NCBI RefSeq assembly: GCF_006715635.1
Contig: NZ_VFNP01000002.1
Span: forward strand, 620,001-684,000
Direction: 5' to 3'
DNA length: 64,000 nucleotides
Origin: Streptomyces sp. SLBN-118
GTDB taxonomy: Bacteria; Actinomycetota; Actinomycetes; Streptomycetales; Streptomycetaceae
Shown here one piece after another: positions 1 through 7,689 of this stretch (the stretch's first letter is position 1; every line of letters begins with the position of its first letter). Below the pieces are notes generated by a model, which saw only the letters and a list, made by a program, of their open reading frames with translations, was not told the DNA's origin and did not search any database. The position numbers and the translations under genes are program-made.

Positions 1-611
1 CGGCCCGCTCCCTGAAAGACCTGGTCACGACCGCCGGGCGGCGTCGGCTGCGGCGTTGCACCTGGCGCCAGGGCAGCAGAGGCGCGATGACCAGCCGGTT
101 CATCGTGCTGGAGGTCCGCCCGGCCGGTGTCGCGGCGACGAAGGCAGCGCGGGAGGAAGCCGGTGGCCGTGCCGGGTGGGACGGCGTTCTGCCCGCCGAG
201 ACCCTGATCGCCGAATGGCCGCCGCACCAGGATGAGCCCACTGACTACTGGCTGACCAGCCTCCCCGCCGACACCGCGCTGCGACACCTGGTCCGCATGG
301 CGAAGATCCGCTGGCGGATCGAACACGACTACCGCGAACTCAAGCACGGGCTGGGCCTGGACCACTTCGAAGGCCGCACCTGGCGCGGCTGGCACCACCA
401 CGTCACCCTCGTCACCGCCGCCCACGCCTTCCTCACCCTCCGGCGCCTGGACCCAAAAGCCCAAGCGCCGGCCTGACCTTCTACCAAGTCCTCCAGACCC
501 TGCAGGACCTCCTGCTGTGCTGGACCGGCGCATGCCCCACCTGCCACCGAGACTTACCGACCCCGGCCCAGACAGACGGTCACCCACCAGGCGCAACCTA
601 ACGAAGCACTA
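1..611 (+). mobile_element. IS701-like insertion sequence, right end (left part outside window)
   Basis: The segment holds the C-terminal part of a DDE transposase followed by a short tail that stops at a CTAG tetranucleotide (612-615). IS701-family elements are known to insert at YTAR targets, so CTAG fits as the target/duplication and 601-611 (acgaagcacta) as the element terminus. The left end is not in the window, so terminal inverted repeats cannot be compared. The boundary assignment is therefore inference. Confidence 0.6.
3..601 (+). pseudogene. IS701-like transposase, 5'-truncated by window and frameshifted near 3' end
   Basis: The open frame enters from outside the window and reaches a stop at 474-476. 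It carries the typical C-terminal catalytic region of IS4/IS701 transposases, with WRIEHDYRELKHGLGLDHF at about 309-368 (the Y..E/K signature region around the last catalytic Glu), then HHVTLVTAAHAFLTLRRL. After the stop, the family-typical tail (GLTFYQVLQTLQDLL, then a CxxC pair in CPTCHRDL) continues in the next frame from 470 to the TAA at 599-601. A single frameshift near 449-471, where there are A/C runs, would separate the two parts. The element is therefore probably inactive, or uses programmed frameshifting. The frameshift could also be a sequencing error. Confidence 0.7.
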
Positions 612-615
612 CTAG
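612..615. repeat. CTAG target site of the IS right end
   Basis: CTAG lies exactly between the IS tail and the DUF397 gene and contains that gene's TAG stop codon on the minus strand. It matches the YTAR target rule of IS701 elements. The second copy would lie left of the window. Confidence 0.4.
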
Positions 616-854
616 GTGAGGTCGAACTCCCCCTCGCGGGCGTTCAGGACGAAGGCCCGCCATTCGGCAGGACTGAAGATGAGCGACGGGCTCTCCGGCC
701 GGCCGCCGTTGCGCATCGCGATGAAGCCCTCGACGAAGGCGATCTGGACGTCTCCCGTTCCCTGACTGCTGGACTGCCAGTCGGCATTGCTGAGATCCAG
801 TTCCGGCTTGTCCCAGCCCGAAAACCTCTGCGTGGTAGTCGTGCTCTCGGCCAC
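612..854 (-). CDS. DUF397 domain-containing protein
   Basis: An 80-residue protein with the DUF397 pattern: W(Q)SSSQGTGDVQIAF at about residues 26-40, an AMRNG stretch, then SPAEWRAFVLNAREGEFDL at the C-terminus. DUF397 proteins are small and very common in streptomycetes. They usually sit beside a helix-turn-helix (XRE) gene, forming regulator pairs. No partner is present here. The neighbour on one side is the IS end, whose CTAG target supplies the stop codon, and on the other side 130 bp of non-coding DNA. The start is GTG at 854 with a GGAGGAG-like ribosome site about 8 bases upstream. The C-terminus looks full length, so the insertion did not truncate it. The lost partner gene is inference. 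Confidence 0.85.
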   Translation of the reverse strand: MAESTTTTQRFSGWDKPELDLSNADWQSSSQGTGDVQIAFVEGFIAMRNGGRPESPSLIFSPAEWRAFVLNAREGEFDLT

Positions 855-984
855 GTCCGTGCTCCTCCCGGGTCGTCTCCGCGCCTCAGACTAGCGATCG
901 TCTCCGGCCCGGGACAGGCCACGGGACAGGCCACGGAACGCAGGACCGCGGCCTGTCCCCGGTGACGCGCCGGGCGCCCGGCGG

Positions 985-2151
985 TCAGGTGGCGGGCGGC
1001 TCGGCGCCGACCAGCCACATGGCGAAGAACTGTGCCCCGCCGCCGTAGGCGTGGCCCAGTGCCCTGCGCGCCCGTTCCACCTGATGCTCACCCGCCAGAC
1101 CGCGCACCTGGAGGGCCGCCTCGGCGAAGCGGATCATGCCCGAGGCCCCGATGGGGTTGGTGGACAGCACCCCGCCCGACGGGTTGACGGGCAGATCGCC
1201 GTCCAGTTCGGTGACCCCGGATTCGGTGAGCTTCCAGCCCTCGCCCTCGGCGGCGAAGCCCAGGTTCTCCAGCCACATCGGCTCGTACCAGGAGAACGGG
1301 ACGTACATCTCCACCGCGTCGATCTCACGGCGCGGATCGGCTATGCCCGCCTGCCGGTAGACATCGGCGGCGCAGTCCTTGCCCGCCTGGGGGGACACGA
1401 AGTCCTTGCCCGCGAACATGGTGGGCTCGCTGCGCATCGCACCGCCGTGCATCCAGGCGGGCGGCCGCGGTGCACGGGCGGCGCCCGCGCGGTCGGTGAG
1501 GATCATCGCGCACGCGCCGTCGGACGAGGGGCAGGTCTCCGAGTACCGGATCGGGTCCCACAACATCGGGGACGCCTGGACCTTCTCCAGGGTGATGCCG
1601 TGCTCGTGGAGATGGGCGTACGGATTCTTCAGGGCGTTGCGGCGGTCCTTGTAGGCGACGAGGGAGCCGACCGTGTCGGGGGCGCCGGTGCGGCGCATGT
1701 ACGCCCGCACGTGCGGGGCGAAGAAGCCGCCCGCGCCCGCCAGCAGGGGCTGCTGGAACGGGATCGGAAGGGAAAGGCCCCACATGGCGTTGGACTCGGA
1801 CTGCTTCTCGAAGGCAAGCGTGAGGACGGTTCCGTGCACGCGCGATGCCACCAGGTTCGAGGCGACCAGCGCGGTGGAGCCGCCGACCGAGCCCGCCGTG
1901 TGGACGCGCAGCATCGGCTTGCCGACCGCGCCGAGCGCGTCGGCGAGATAGAGCTCCGGCATCATCAGGCCCTCGAAGAAGTCGGGAGCCTTGCCGATGA
2001 CCACGGCGTCGATGTCCGCCCAGGTCAACTCGGCGTCGTCCAGGGCTCGGGCCGCCGCTTCCCGGACAAGGCCCGCGATGGAGACGTCCCGGCGGGCGGC
2101 GACATGCTTGGTCTGGCCGATGCCGACGACGGCCACGGGCTCCTTAGGCAT
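985..2151 (-). CDS. Thiolase-fold lipid-transfer protein (Ltp3-like) lacking the nucleophilic Cys
   Basis: A 388-residue SCP-x/Ltp-type thiolase-fold protein: N-terminal VAVVGIGQTKH, VNPSGGVLSTNPIGASGMIRFAEA in the C-terminal half and GHAYGGGAQFFAMW near the end. In true thiolases a Cys sits in the loop corresponding to VHTAGSVGGSTA (about residues 92-103). Here that position has no Cys, and the C-terminal Cys is also absent, while an HAYGGG loop is kept. Family knowledge: such Ltp proteins can act as retro-aldolases with a DUF35 partner, as Ltp2 does in steroid side-chain removal. It is the last gene of a leftward operon, overlapping the second thiolase-like gene by 8 bases. Size and order match Rv3523 (ltp3) next to Rv3522 and Rv3521 of Mycobacterium tuberculosis. 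The substrate is unknown. Confidence 0.85.
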   Translation of the reverse strand: MPKEPVAVVGIGQTKHVAARRDVSIAGLVREAAARALDDAELTWADIDAVVIGKAPDFFEGLMMPELYLADALGAVGKPMLRVHTAGSVGGSTALVASNLVASRVHGTVLTLAFEKQSESNAMWGLSLPIPFQQPLLAGAGGFFAPHVRAYMRRTGAPDTVGSLVAYKDRRNALKNPYAHLHEHGITLEKVQASPMLWDPIRYSETCPSSDGACAMILTDRAGAARAPRPPAWMHGGAMRSEPTMFAGKDFVSPQAGKDCAADVYRQAGIADPRREIDAVEMYVPFSWYEPMWLENLGFAAEGEGWKLTESGVTELDGDLPVNPSGGVLSTNPIGASGMIRFAEAALQVRGLAGEHQVERARRALGHAYGGGAQFFAMWLVGAEPPAT

Positions 2152-3208
2152 CGTAGGCCTCTCCTTCGAGTACGGCGACGAGGTTCTGCTGAAGGCAGGG
2201 TCCTGAGGTCGCGTGGGCCAGTGCCCGGTCCGACTCGCCGCGGTGGATACGGGCGGCGGCCTCGCCGAGCCGGATGAGGCCCGCGGCCATGACCGGGTTG
2301 GCTGCGAGGGCTCCGCCGGAGGGGTTGACCCTCACCCTGTCGTCGAGGTTGAGGGCCCGGCGCAGGACGACTTCCTGGGAGCTGAAGGGGGCGTGCAGTT
2401 CGGCGGTGTCGACGGGTCGCTCGAAGGCACCGGCCCGTTCGGCAGCCAGTCGCGTGGAGGGCGAGTCGGTGAGGTCGCGGACGCCGAGGCTGTGGGCCTC
2501 GATGCTGTGGTCGATGCCGCGGATCCAGGCGGGGCGGTCGCACAGCTCGCGGGCCCGGTCACCGGCGGCAAGGATCACGGCGGCCGCGCCGTCTCCGACC
2601 GGTGGGCAGTCCCCGGTCCGCAGCGGTTGGACGACGTACTGTCCGGACGGAATCGAACCCTTCAGCTGGGCATGCGGGTTGTCCGCAGCGGAGGAACGGC
2701 TACGGGCGGCGATCCCCGCCAGGGCCGGTTCGTCAGCGATTCCCGCGTCGATCAGGGCCTGCGCCTGGAGCGCGGCGAGCGCCACCGAGTCGGGCCACAG
2801 CGGGGCGAGGTAGTACGGGTCGAGCTGGCGCGTCAGCACATCGCGCACCTGACCGGGCGACGATTTGCCGTAGGCGTAGACGAGCGCGGTGTCGGCCTCG
2901 CCGGTGAGCAGTTTCACCCAGGCCTCGTAGAGCGCCCAGGCTCCGTCCATCTCCACATGGGACTCGGAGATCGGCGGCCATGCGCCGACGCCGTCGAGGG
3001 TCATGGTGAAGGAGAAGGCCCGGCCCGCGAGATAGTCGCTGGAGCCCGAACACGTGAAGCCGATGTCGCCGGTCCCCAGACCCGTCCGCCGCAGCACCTC
3101 GTGCAGGACCGGCATCACCATCTCGACCTCGGAGAACTCGTCGCTTCGCCGCAGATGGTCGCTCTGCGCGAAGGCGACGACGGCCACATCCCTGGCGTCT
3201 GGCATCAC
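2144..3208 (-). CDS. Thiolase-fold protein (Ltp4-like)
   Basis: A 354-residue thiolase-superfamily protein, the same length as M. tuberculosis Ltp4 (Rv3522). It has VAVVAFAQSDH at the N-terminus, ESHVEMDGAWALYEAW where the catalytic Cys loop of thiolases would be (no Cys), and RVNPSGGALAANPVMAAGL followed by AHATSGPCLQQNLVAVLEG at the C-terminus. It overlaps the DUF35 gene upstream (GTGATG, with the DUF35 stop inside) and the Ltp3-like gene downstream by 8 bases, so the three are translationally coupled and probably form one complex. The expected role is as a non-decarboxylating partner or aldolase subunit acting on an acyl-CoA. The start may be GTG 3208 or ATG 3205. Confidence 0.85.
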   Translation of the reverse strand: MMPDARDVAVVAFAQSDHLRRSDEFSEVEMVMPVLHEVLRRTGLGTGDIGFTCSGSSDYLAGRAFSFTMTLDGVGAWPPISESHVEMDGAWALYEAWVKLLTGEADTALVYAYGKSSPGQVRDVLTRQLDPYYLAPLWPDSVALAALQAQALIDAGIADEPALAGIAARSRSSAADNPHAQLKGSIPSGQYVVQPLRTGDCPPVGDGAAAVILAAGDRARELCDRPAWIRGIDHSIEAHSLGVRDLTDSPSTRLAAERAGAFERPVDTAELHAPFSSQEVVLRRALNLDDRVRVNPSGGALAANPVMAAGLIRLGEAAARIHRGESDRALAHATSGPCLQQNLVAVLEGEAYDA

Positions 3209-4167
3209 AGGAGCTCCTTGTAGGCGTCGTAGTCGGCGTCGGGCTCACCGGTGGGCCGGTAGTGGTCGGGGTGACGGCTGCCGTCCCGCCACACGGGTTC
3301 GACGCGCAGGCCCATGCGCACCTGGTCGTACGGGATTTGGCCGATACGGCCGTGGAGTGCGAGGTCGGCTCCGTCGAGGGCGATGTGCGCGTAGACGTAC
3401 GGCACGTCGATGTCGAGGTTCTTCGCCTTGATGTTGACGATGCAGAACGTGGTGACGGTGCCGCGCGGGCCGACCTCGACCTGTTCGTCGGTGGCGACCC
3501 CGCAGGTGGGGCAGGCGCCGCGGGGCGGGACGTACACCTTGCGGCAGAGGGGGCAGCGCTCACCGACGGTCTTTCGTCCGGCGAGGGCGTTGATGTACGC
3601 GGTCTGGGCGCGGCCGGGAGAGTAGGTGTAGTCCAGCCGGGCAGGCGCGACGATGCCCGTCACCAGGTTGGCGAACTCACCGCTGTGCGCTGCCGCTCTG
3701 CCGTCGGCCGGCTCGCTCTCGTACTGCTCGAAGCAGGCGATGTCGGTGATCGCCCCGGTGCGCTCCTCGGCCCAGCGGATACGGACACGCATGCCGGTGC
3801 GTACCGCCTCGGGGCCGGGCGCGTCGAGCACGTGGAGGAGCGCGGTGTCGGCTCCGTCGAGCCTGACCAGCACCCAGGCGAAGGGTTGTGCCGGCGGCTG
3901 GTCGCGTCGCGGGACGGGATTCCAGGCCCAGGTGGTGACCGTGCCGGTGTCCCCGACTTCGACGAGGTCACGTATCTCCTCGGCGGTCACGGGGTCGTAT
4001 TCGACGGGGGGCACGAGCACGGTGCCGTCGGCGGCCTTCACGCCGAGGACGGTGCGCTCGCGCAGCCCGGTGAGGAAGGCGGACTGGACGGGGCCGAGGG
4101 AACGGGTGAAGGGGAACTCGACGACGAGGGGGGCGATGAGCAGGTCGGGAGATGGGGCGGTGGACAT
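3205..4167 (-). CDS. DUF35/OB-fold protein with rubredoxin-like zinc ribbon (Rv3521-like)
   Basis: A 320-residue protein with two tandem DUF35-type modules. The first (about 1-140) keeps the OB-fold pattern without a zinc ribbon. The second (about 165-300) has CPLCRKVYVPPRGACPTCG, a four-Cys zinc ribbon, followed by an OB fold (GTVTTFCIVNI..). DUF35 proteins bind acyl-CoA ligands and partner thiolase-like proteins. In steroid catabolism the ChsH2 DUF35 domain activates Ltp2. Here it is the first gene of the three-gene block and overlaps the Ltp4-like start by 4 bases. It is 115 bases downstream of the crotonase gene, so the crotonase promoter may drive the whole set. Confidence 0.88.
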   Translation of the reverse strand: MSTAPSPDLLIAPLVVEFPFTRSLGPVQSAFLTGLRERTVLGVKAADGTVLVPPVEYDPVTAEEIRDLVEVGDTGTVTTWAWNPVPRRDQPPAQPFAWVLVRLDGADTALLHVLDAPGPEAVRTGMRVRIRWAEERTGAITDIACFEQYESEPADGRAAAHSGEFANLVTGIVAPARLDYTYSPGRAQTAYINALAGRKTVGERCPLCRKVYVPPRGACPTCGVATDEQVEVGPRGTVTTFCIVNIKAKNLDIDVPYVYAHIALDGADLALHGRIGQIPYDQVRMGLRVEPVWRDGSRHPDHYRPTGEPDADYDAYKELL

Positions 4168-4237
4168 GGGGCTCCTTGTGTGGCCGAAGGTCGCATGCGG
4201 GGCCTGGGGGGCTTGCCCTCAGGTCGGGATGGGGGTG

Positions 4238-4264
4238 CCTCCCACGGCCGCCAGCCGTGGGAGG
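4238..4264. repeat. Perfect 11-bp-arm palindrome in the crotonase-DUF35 gap
   Basis: CCTCCCACGGC (4238-4248) and GCCGTGGGAGG (4254-4264) are exact reverse complements around a 5-base loop. There is no T-tract on either side. It sits in the 115-base gap between two genes of the same direction and is preceded by GGGGGTG. It resembles the small GC-rich palindromes scattered through Streptomyces genomes. It may attenuate read-through or stabilise mRNA rather than terminate. Confidence 0.7.
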
Positions 4265-4282
4265 AGGACGGGATGGGGAAAC

Positions 4283-5092
4283 TCACCCCCGCCGATACAC
4301 CGGCGCCCTCTTCTCCGCGAACGCCCGCGCCCCCTCCTTCGCGTCCGCCGTGTCGAACACCGGCCACCCCCGCACCAGTTCTGCCGCCAGCCCCTCCGTC
4401 TCCGTCATCTCCGCCGTCTCATAGACCGACGCCTTCACCGCCTCCACGGCGAGCGGCCCGCACGCGTTGATCTGTTCGGCGATGGCGAGTGCCTTGTCCA
4501 GCGCGGTCGTGTCGGGGACGACATGCCCGACGAGGCCGATGTCCCTGGCCTCGGCAGCGCTGTAGGGGCGGCCGGTGAGCAGCATTTCCAGTGCGTGCGT
4601 GCGCGGGATCTGGCGCTGGAGCCGTACCGTCGACCCGCCGATCGGGAAGAGGCCGCGCTTGACCTCGAAGAGGCCGAATGTGGCGCCCTCCCCGGCGACG
4701 CGGATGTCCGTGCCCTGGAGGATCTCGGTGCCGCCGGCCACACAGTGGCCCTCCACAGCGGCTATCACGGGTTTGCGCGGGCGGTGATGGCGCAGCATCG
4801 CCTTCCAGTGAAGATCGGGGTCGGCCTTGAGCCGGTCCCGGTACTGCTGTCCTTCCATGCCGTTGCCCGCAAGGGCCTTCAGATCCATTCCGGCACAGAA
4901 GGAACCTCCGGCTCCGGTCAGCACGACGGAGCGGATCTCGTCGTCCTCGTCCGCCTCCAGCCAGCCGTCGTAGAGACCGACCAGCATCGGCAGCGAGAGC
5001 GCGTTCTTGGCCGCGGGCCTGTTCAGGGTGAGCACCAGCGTGGCGCCTTCGCGCTCCACGGTGAGGTGTTCGGTACCACCACGTCGTTCCAT
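4283..5092 (-). CDS. Enoyl-CoA hydratase/crotonase (EchA19-like)
   Basis: A 269-residue crotonase-family protein. The oxyanion-hole segment GAGGSFCAGMDLKAL is at about residues 59-73, and EGHCVAGGTEILQGTDIRVA at about 115-134 carries the first catalytic Glu region (GGTE). FGLFEVKRGLFPIGGS supplies the second conserved Glu, and the C-terminus DAKEGARAFAEKRAP is typical. The text closely resembles mycobacterial EchA19 (Rv3516), which hydrates steroid side-chain enoyl-CoAs. As in mycobacteria, it is divergent from a FadD19-like synthetase. The 166-base intergenic region carries a perfect KstR-type palindrome 24 bases before the start and a second palindrome further up. The predicted role is hydration of a 2-enoyl-CoA in a sterol or branched-acid side-chain pathway, in the cytoplasm. 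Confidence 0.9.
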   Translation of the reverse strand: MERRGGTEHLTVEREGATLVLTLNRPAAKNALSLPMLVGLYDGWLEADEDDEIRSVVLTGAGGSFCAGMDLKALAGNGMEGQQYRDRLKADPDLHWKAMLRHHRPRKPVIAAVEGHCVAGGTEILQGTDIRVAGEGATFGLFEVKRGLFPIGGSTVRLQRQIPRTHALEMLLTGRPYSAAEARDIGLVGHVVPDTTALDKALAIAEQINACGPLAVEAVKASVYETAEMTETEGLAAELVRGWPVFDTADAKEGARAFAEKRAPVYRRG

Positions 5093-5115
5093 GCGCGGAC
5101 CTCCCTCTCAAGACC

Positions 5116-5129
5116 TAGAACAGGTTGCA
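5116..5129. promoter_or_regulatory. KstR-type operator
   Basis: TAGAACAGGTTGCA matches the published KstR consensus TNNAACNNGTTNNA at every specified base. It lies 24 bases upstream of the crotonase start and 130 bases upstream of the FadD19-like start. KstR is the TetR-family repressor of cholesterol catabolism in actinobacteria. No kstR gene is in the window. A nearly identical 14-mer is at 52895-52908. Confidence 0.65.
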
Positions 5130-5156
5130 GTAGGCCGGGGTCCAGTTCAATAGTTT

Positions 5157-5173
5157 TCTGACAGACAGTCAGA
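5157..5173. promoter_or_regulatory. 17-bp palindrome TCTGA-N7-TCAGA
   Basis: TCTGACAGACAGTCAGA has perfect 6-base arms. The TTTTCTGA-N7-TCAGATT frame recurs at 13741-13762 in front of the nitronate monooxygenase/acyl-CoA synthetase pair, which suggests one regulator (TetR-like dimensions) controls both promoters. It sits between the divergent crotonase and FadD19-like genes. Confidence 0.6.
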
Positions 5174-5258
5174 TTTCTTCTGCGGCAGCCCTTCCCAGTT
5201 CTCCCCACCGGCGCTCTAATGACCGCCGGGCCGAAGTTCGCCGGTGTCAGGAGGAACG

Positions 5259-6881
5259 GTGGAGTACAACCTTGCCGACCTGTTCGAGTCGGTCGTCGAC
5301 GCGGTCCCCGACCGCGAGGCGCTTGTGTACATCGACCATCCCGGCACGGGCGCGGAACGCCGGCTCAGCTATGCGGAACTGGACGCGGCGGCCAACCGTG
5401 TCGCGCACCACCTCATGGACGCCGGTCTCAAGCCCGGCGAACATCTCGGCCTGCACCTCTACAACGGCATCGAATATCTCCAGACCGTACTCGGCTGCCT
5501 CAAGGCCCGGGTCGTACCGGTCAATGTCAACTACCGGTACGTCGAAGAGGAGTTGGTCTATCTCTACCGGGACGCGGATCTCGCGGCGCTCGTCTTCGAC
5601 GCGGAGTTCACGCATAGGGTCGCGACCGCCGTGCCGCAGACGGACAAGCTCCGGCATCTGGTGCGGGTGGGCACACCCCCCGACGGAGCGCCGCAGCTGG
5701 GCGCCGCCCCCTTCGCCGAGGCCGAGGCGGCCGCCTCACCGGAGCGCGGCTTCGCACCGCGCTCCGCCGACGACCTGTTCATCATCTACACCGGTGGCAC
5801 CACGGGGATGCCCAAGGGCGTGATGTGGCGGCAGGAGGACCTGTTCTTCTCCGGCCTCGGCGGCGGCGCGCCGACCGGAGAGCCGGTCTCCTCGCCCGAG
5901 GAGCTCGCCGAGCGGGTGGCGGCGGGCGGTGAGGGCATCACCTTCTTCCCGACTCCCCCGCTGATGCACGGCACGTCGACGCTGACCGCGTTCATCGGGT
6001 TCAACTTCGGCCAGCGGATCGTCACCCACCGCAAGTTCGTGCCGGTGGAGGTGCTGCGTACGATCGCGAAGGAGAAGGTCACCAGCGTGTCGCTGGTCGG
6101 CGACGCGATGCTGCGGCCACTGATCGACGCGCTGAACGGCTCGATGAAGGGCACCGACCTCTCCTCACTGTTCAGCGTGTCCTCGTCCGGTGCGATCATG
6201 TCCGAGACGGTGCGCGCCCAGTTCACGGCGCTTGCGCCGAAGGTGATGCTGCTGAACAACTTCGGCTCGTCGGAGTCCGGCTTCAACGGCACCGCCACCG
6301 AGGACTCCGGCCCCGAGAAGGGCTTCAGGCTGCGGGTCAACGCCCGTACGGCGGTGGTCGACCCGGCGACGTACGAGCCGGTGAAGCCTGGCGAGCCAGG
6401 CCGCATCGCCCAGCGCGGGCACGTCCCGCTCGGCTACTACAACGACCCGAAGAAGACCGCCGAGACCTTCTTCCGCCGGGGCGACGAGCGATGGGTGCTG
6501 CTCGGCGACATGGCCACGGTCGACGAGGAGGGAATCGTCACCGTCCTCGGCCGGGGCTCGCAGTGCATCAACACCGGTGGCGAGAAGGTCTATCCGGAAG
6601 AGGTCGAGCAGGCGCTCAAGTCCCATCCGGATGTGTACGACGCGCTGGTCGCAGGTGTGCCGGACAGCAGGTGGGGCAGCCATGTCGCGGCCGTGGTGCA
6701 GGTGCGCAGCGGCGCGACCGCACCGACCCTCGACGACATCCAGTCGCACTGCCGCACCCGGCTGGCCGGCTACAAGATCCCACGGCAGCTGGTGATCGCG
6801 CCCGAGATCCAGCGCTCACCGAGCGGCAAGGCGGACTACCGCTGGGCGCGCACGATCGCGACGGAGGCGGTCGGCGGCTGA
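5259..6881 (+). CDS. Acyl-CoA synthetase (FadD19-like)
   Basis: A 540-residue ANL-superfamily adenylating enzyme that makes an acyl-CoA from acid, ATP and CoA. IIYTGGTTGMPKGVMW (about 170-185) is the P-loop motif, NNFGSSESGFNGT the A5 region, GRGSQCINTGGEKVYPEEVE the A8 hinge, and RSPSGKADYRWA the C-terminal catalytic Lys motif. Text and length match mycobacterial FadD19 (Rv3515c), the steroid C24-CoA ligase, including ADYRWA at the end. The start chosen is GTG 5259 because AGGAGG lies at 5248-5253. GTG 5244 would place that site inside the gene. It is divergent from the EchA19-like gene and shares its operators. Sterol substrate is inference from synteny; a general branched-chain or long-chain acid is the alternative. 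Confidence 0.9.
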   Translation: MEYNLADLFESVVDAVPDREALVYIDHPGTGAERRLSYAELDAAANRVAHHLMDAGLKPGEHLGLHLYNGIEYLQTVLGCLKARVVPVNVNYRYVEEELVYLYRDADLAALVFDAEFTHRVATAVPQTDKLRHLVRVGTPPDGAPQLGAAPFAEAEAAASPERGFAPRSADDLFIIYTGGTTGMPKGVMWRQEDLFFSGLGGGAPTGEPVSSPEELAERVAAGGEGITFFPTPPLMHGTSTLTAFIGFNFGQRIVTHRKFVPVEVLRTIAKEKVTSVSLVGDAMLRPLIDALNGSMKGTDLSSLFSVSSSGAIMSETVRAQFTALAPKVMLLNNFGSSESGFNGTATEDSGPEKGFRLRVNARTAVVDPATYEPVKPGEPGRIAQRGHVPLGYYNDPKKTAETFFRRGDERWVLLGDMATVDEEGIVTVLGRGSQCINTGGEKVYPEEVEQALKSHPDVYDALVAGVPDSRWGSHVAAVVQVRSGATAPTLDDIQSHCRTRLAGYKIPRQLVIAPEIQRSPSGKADYRWARTIATEAVGG

Positions 6882-6928
6882 GAGCCTCCCGACCACCCGG
6901 GCGGCGCGCGGGTGTCTTGGTGTGGGGT

Positions 6929-7468
6929 TCAGTCCCCTGCCCCAGCGGATGCGAGGATGCGCTCACCGTTGAAGATTCCGAGCCGCTCCCGGTAGAGCTC
7001 CAGCGGCAGGCCGTTGGGGTCGCGGATGTAGAGGCTGTCCTCGACCCCGCGGTCGGGCCCGAGATACTCGATCTCTGCCTGGTCCAGTGCCTTGCGGGCC
7101 GCGTCGAACTCCGCCGCACCCACCGACAGGGCGAGATGCTGCACGCCGCCGATCGTCTCCTTGACCGGCGGGTGCTCGTGGCCGGGGAAGTCGAAGAAGC
7201 CGAGTAGATTGCCGTGGCCGATGTCGAAGAAGAAGTGCGTGGAGCCGCGGTAGTCGCGGTTCTCCACGATCTCGACCAGCGGGAAGCCCAGGAATTCCTG
7301 GTAGAAGCGGATGGTCTCCTCGACGTCGCGGCAGATGAAGGCCACATGGTGGATACCGCGGGCCGTGGTGGGGGGCCGCTCCTCTATGGGGCGCAGATAG
7401 AGCTGCCGCAGCTCTTCCCGGCGGGCAAGGACGGCGTCGAGCTCGGCACCCTCGGGCTGGGGCATCAC
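6929..7468 (-). CDS. VOC-family (glyoxalase/dioxygenase-fold) protein
   Basis: A 179-residue protein with one complete VOC unit of two beta-alpha-beta modules. IHHVAFICRDVEETIRFY (about 38-55) and QHLALSVGAAEFDA each give a metal-ligand His, and GLPLELY near residue 160 gives the conserved Glu. It is preceded by a 30-residue helical N-terminus. VOC enzymes use a divalent metal for isomerisation, epimerisation or ring opening, so the reaction cannot be fixed from sequence. It converges with the FadD19-like gene (48-base gap) and diverges from paaK, with a shared 221-base region holding a 20-bp palindrome. A methylmalonyl-CoA epimerase-like or dioxygenase-like role would fit the CoA context but is not demonstrated. 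Confidence 0.8.
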   Translation of the reverse strand: MMPQPEGAELDAVLARREELRQLYLRPIEERPPTTARGIHHVAFICRDVEETIRFYQEFLGFPLVEIVENRDYRGSTHFFFDIGHGNLLGFFDFPGHEHPPVKETIGGVQHLALSVGAAEFDAARKALDQAEIEYLGPDRGVEDSLYIRDPNGLPLELYRERLGIFNGERILASAGAGD

Positions 7469-7644
7469 GGACTCCTTCTCGGAGGTTGTTTGCGGTTTTC
7501 AACTTCTATCCAGCATCTTCCCCCCTCACGCGCCACTCAGCGCGCCGGGATGGTCACCCGGGGGGCCGGTCGGCGCGAATGCGTCGGTGGGGATCACCCC
7601 CTTGCCAGGAGTCCGGGAGTGGTGGATTACTGATCCAGAGCAGC

Positions 7645-7664
7645 ACGACCGAATGATCGGTCGT
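7645..7664. promoter_or_regulatory. Palindromic operator upstream of paaK
   Basis: ACGACCGAATGATCGGTCGT consists of perfect 8-base arms around ATGA and ends 25 bases before the paaK start. Size and symmetry are those of a TetR-type operator. The CCGA..TCGG core recalls operators described for actinobacterial PaaR, but the assignment is inference. Confidence 0.6.
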
Positions 7665-7689
7665 CCAGTTTGGGACGGGAGAATTCCTC

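Noticed and set aside
4238..4264. Rho-independent terminator between crotonase and DUF35 genes
   Set aside because: The stem is perfect but there is no T-run, and the downstream gene has no obvious promoter of its own. More likely a scattered palindromic repeat.
7487..7515. GTTG..CAAC inverted repeat between the VOC gene and paaK as another KstR site
   Set aside because: The arms are too far apart and AACNNGTT is not present.
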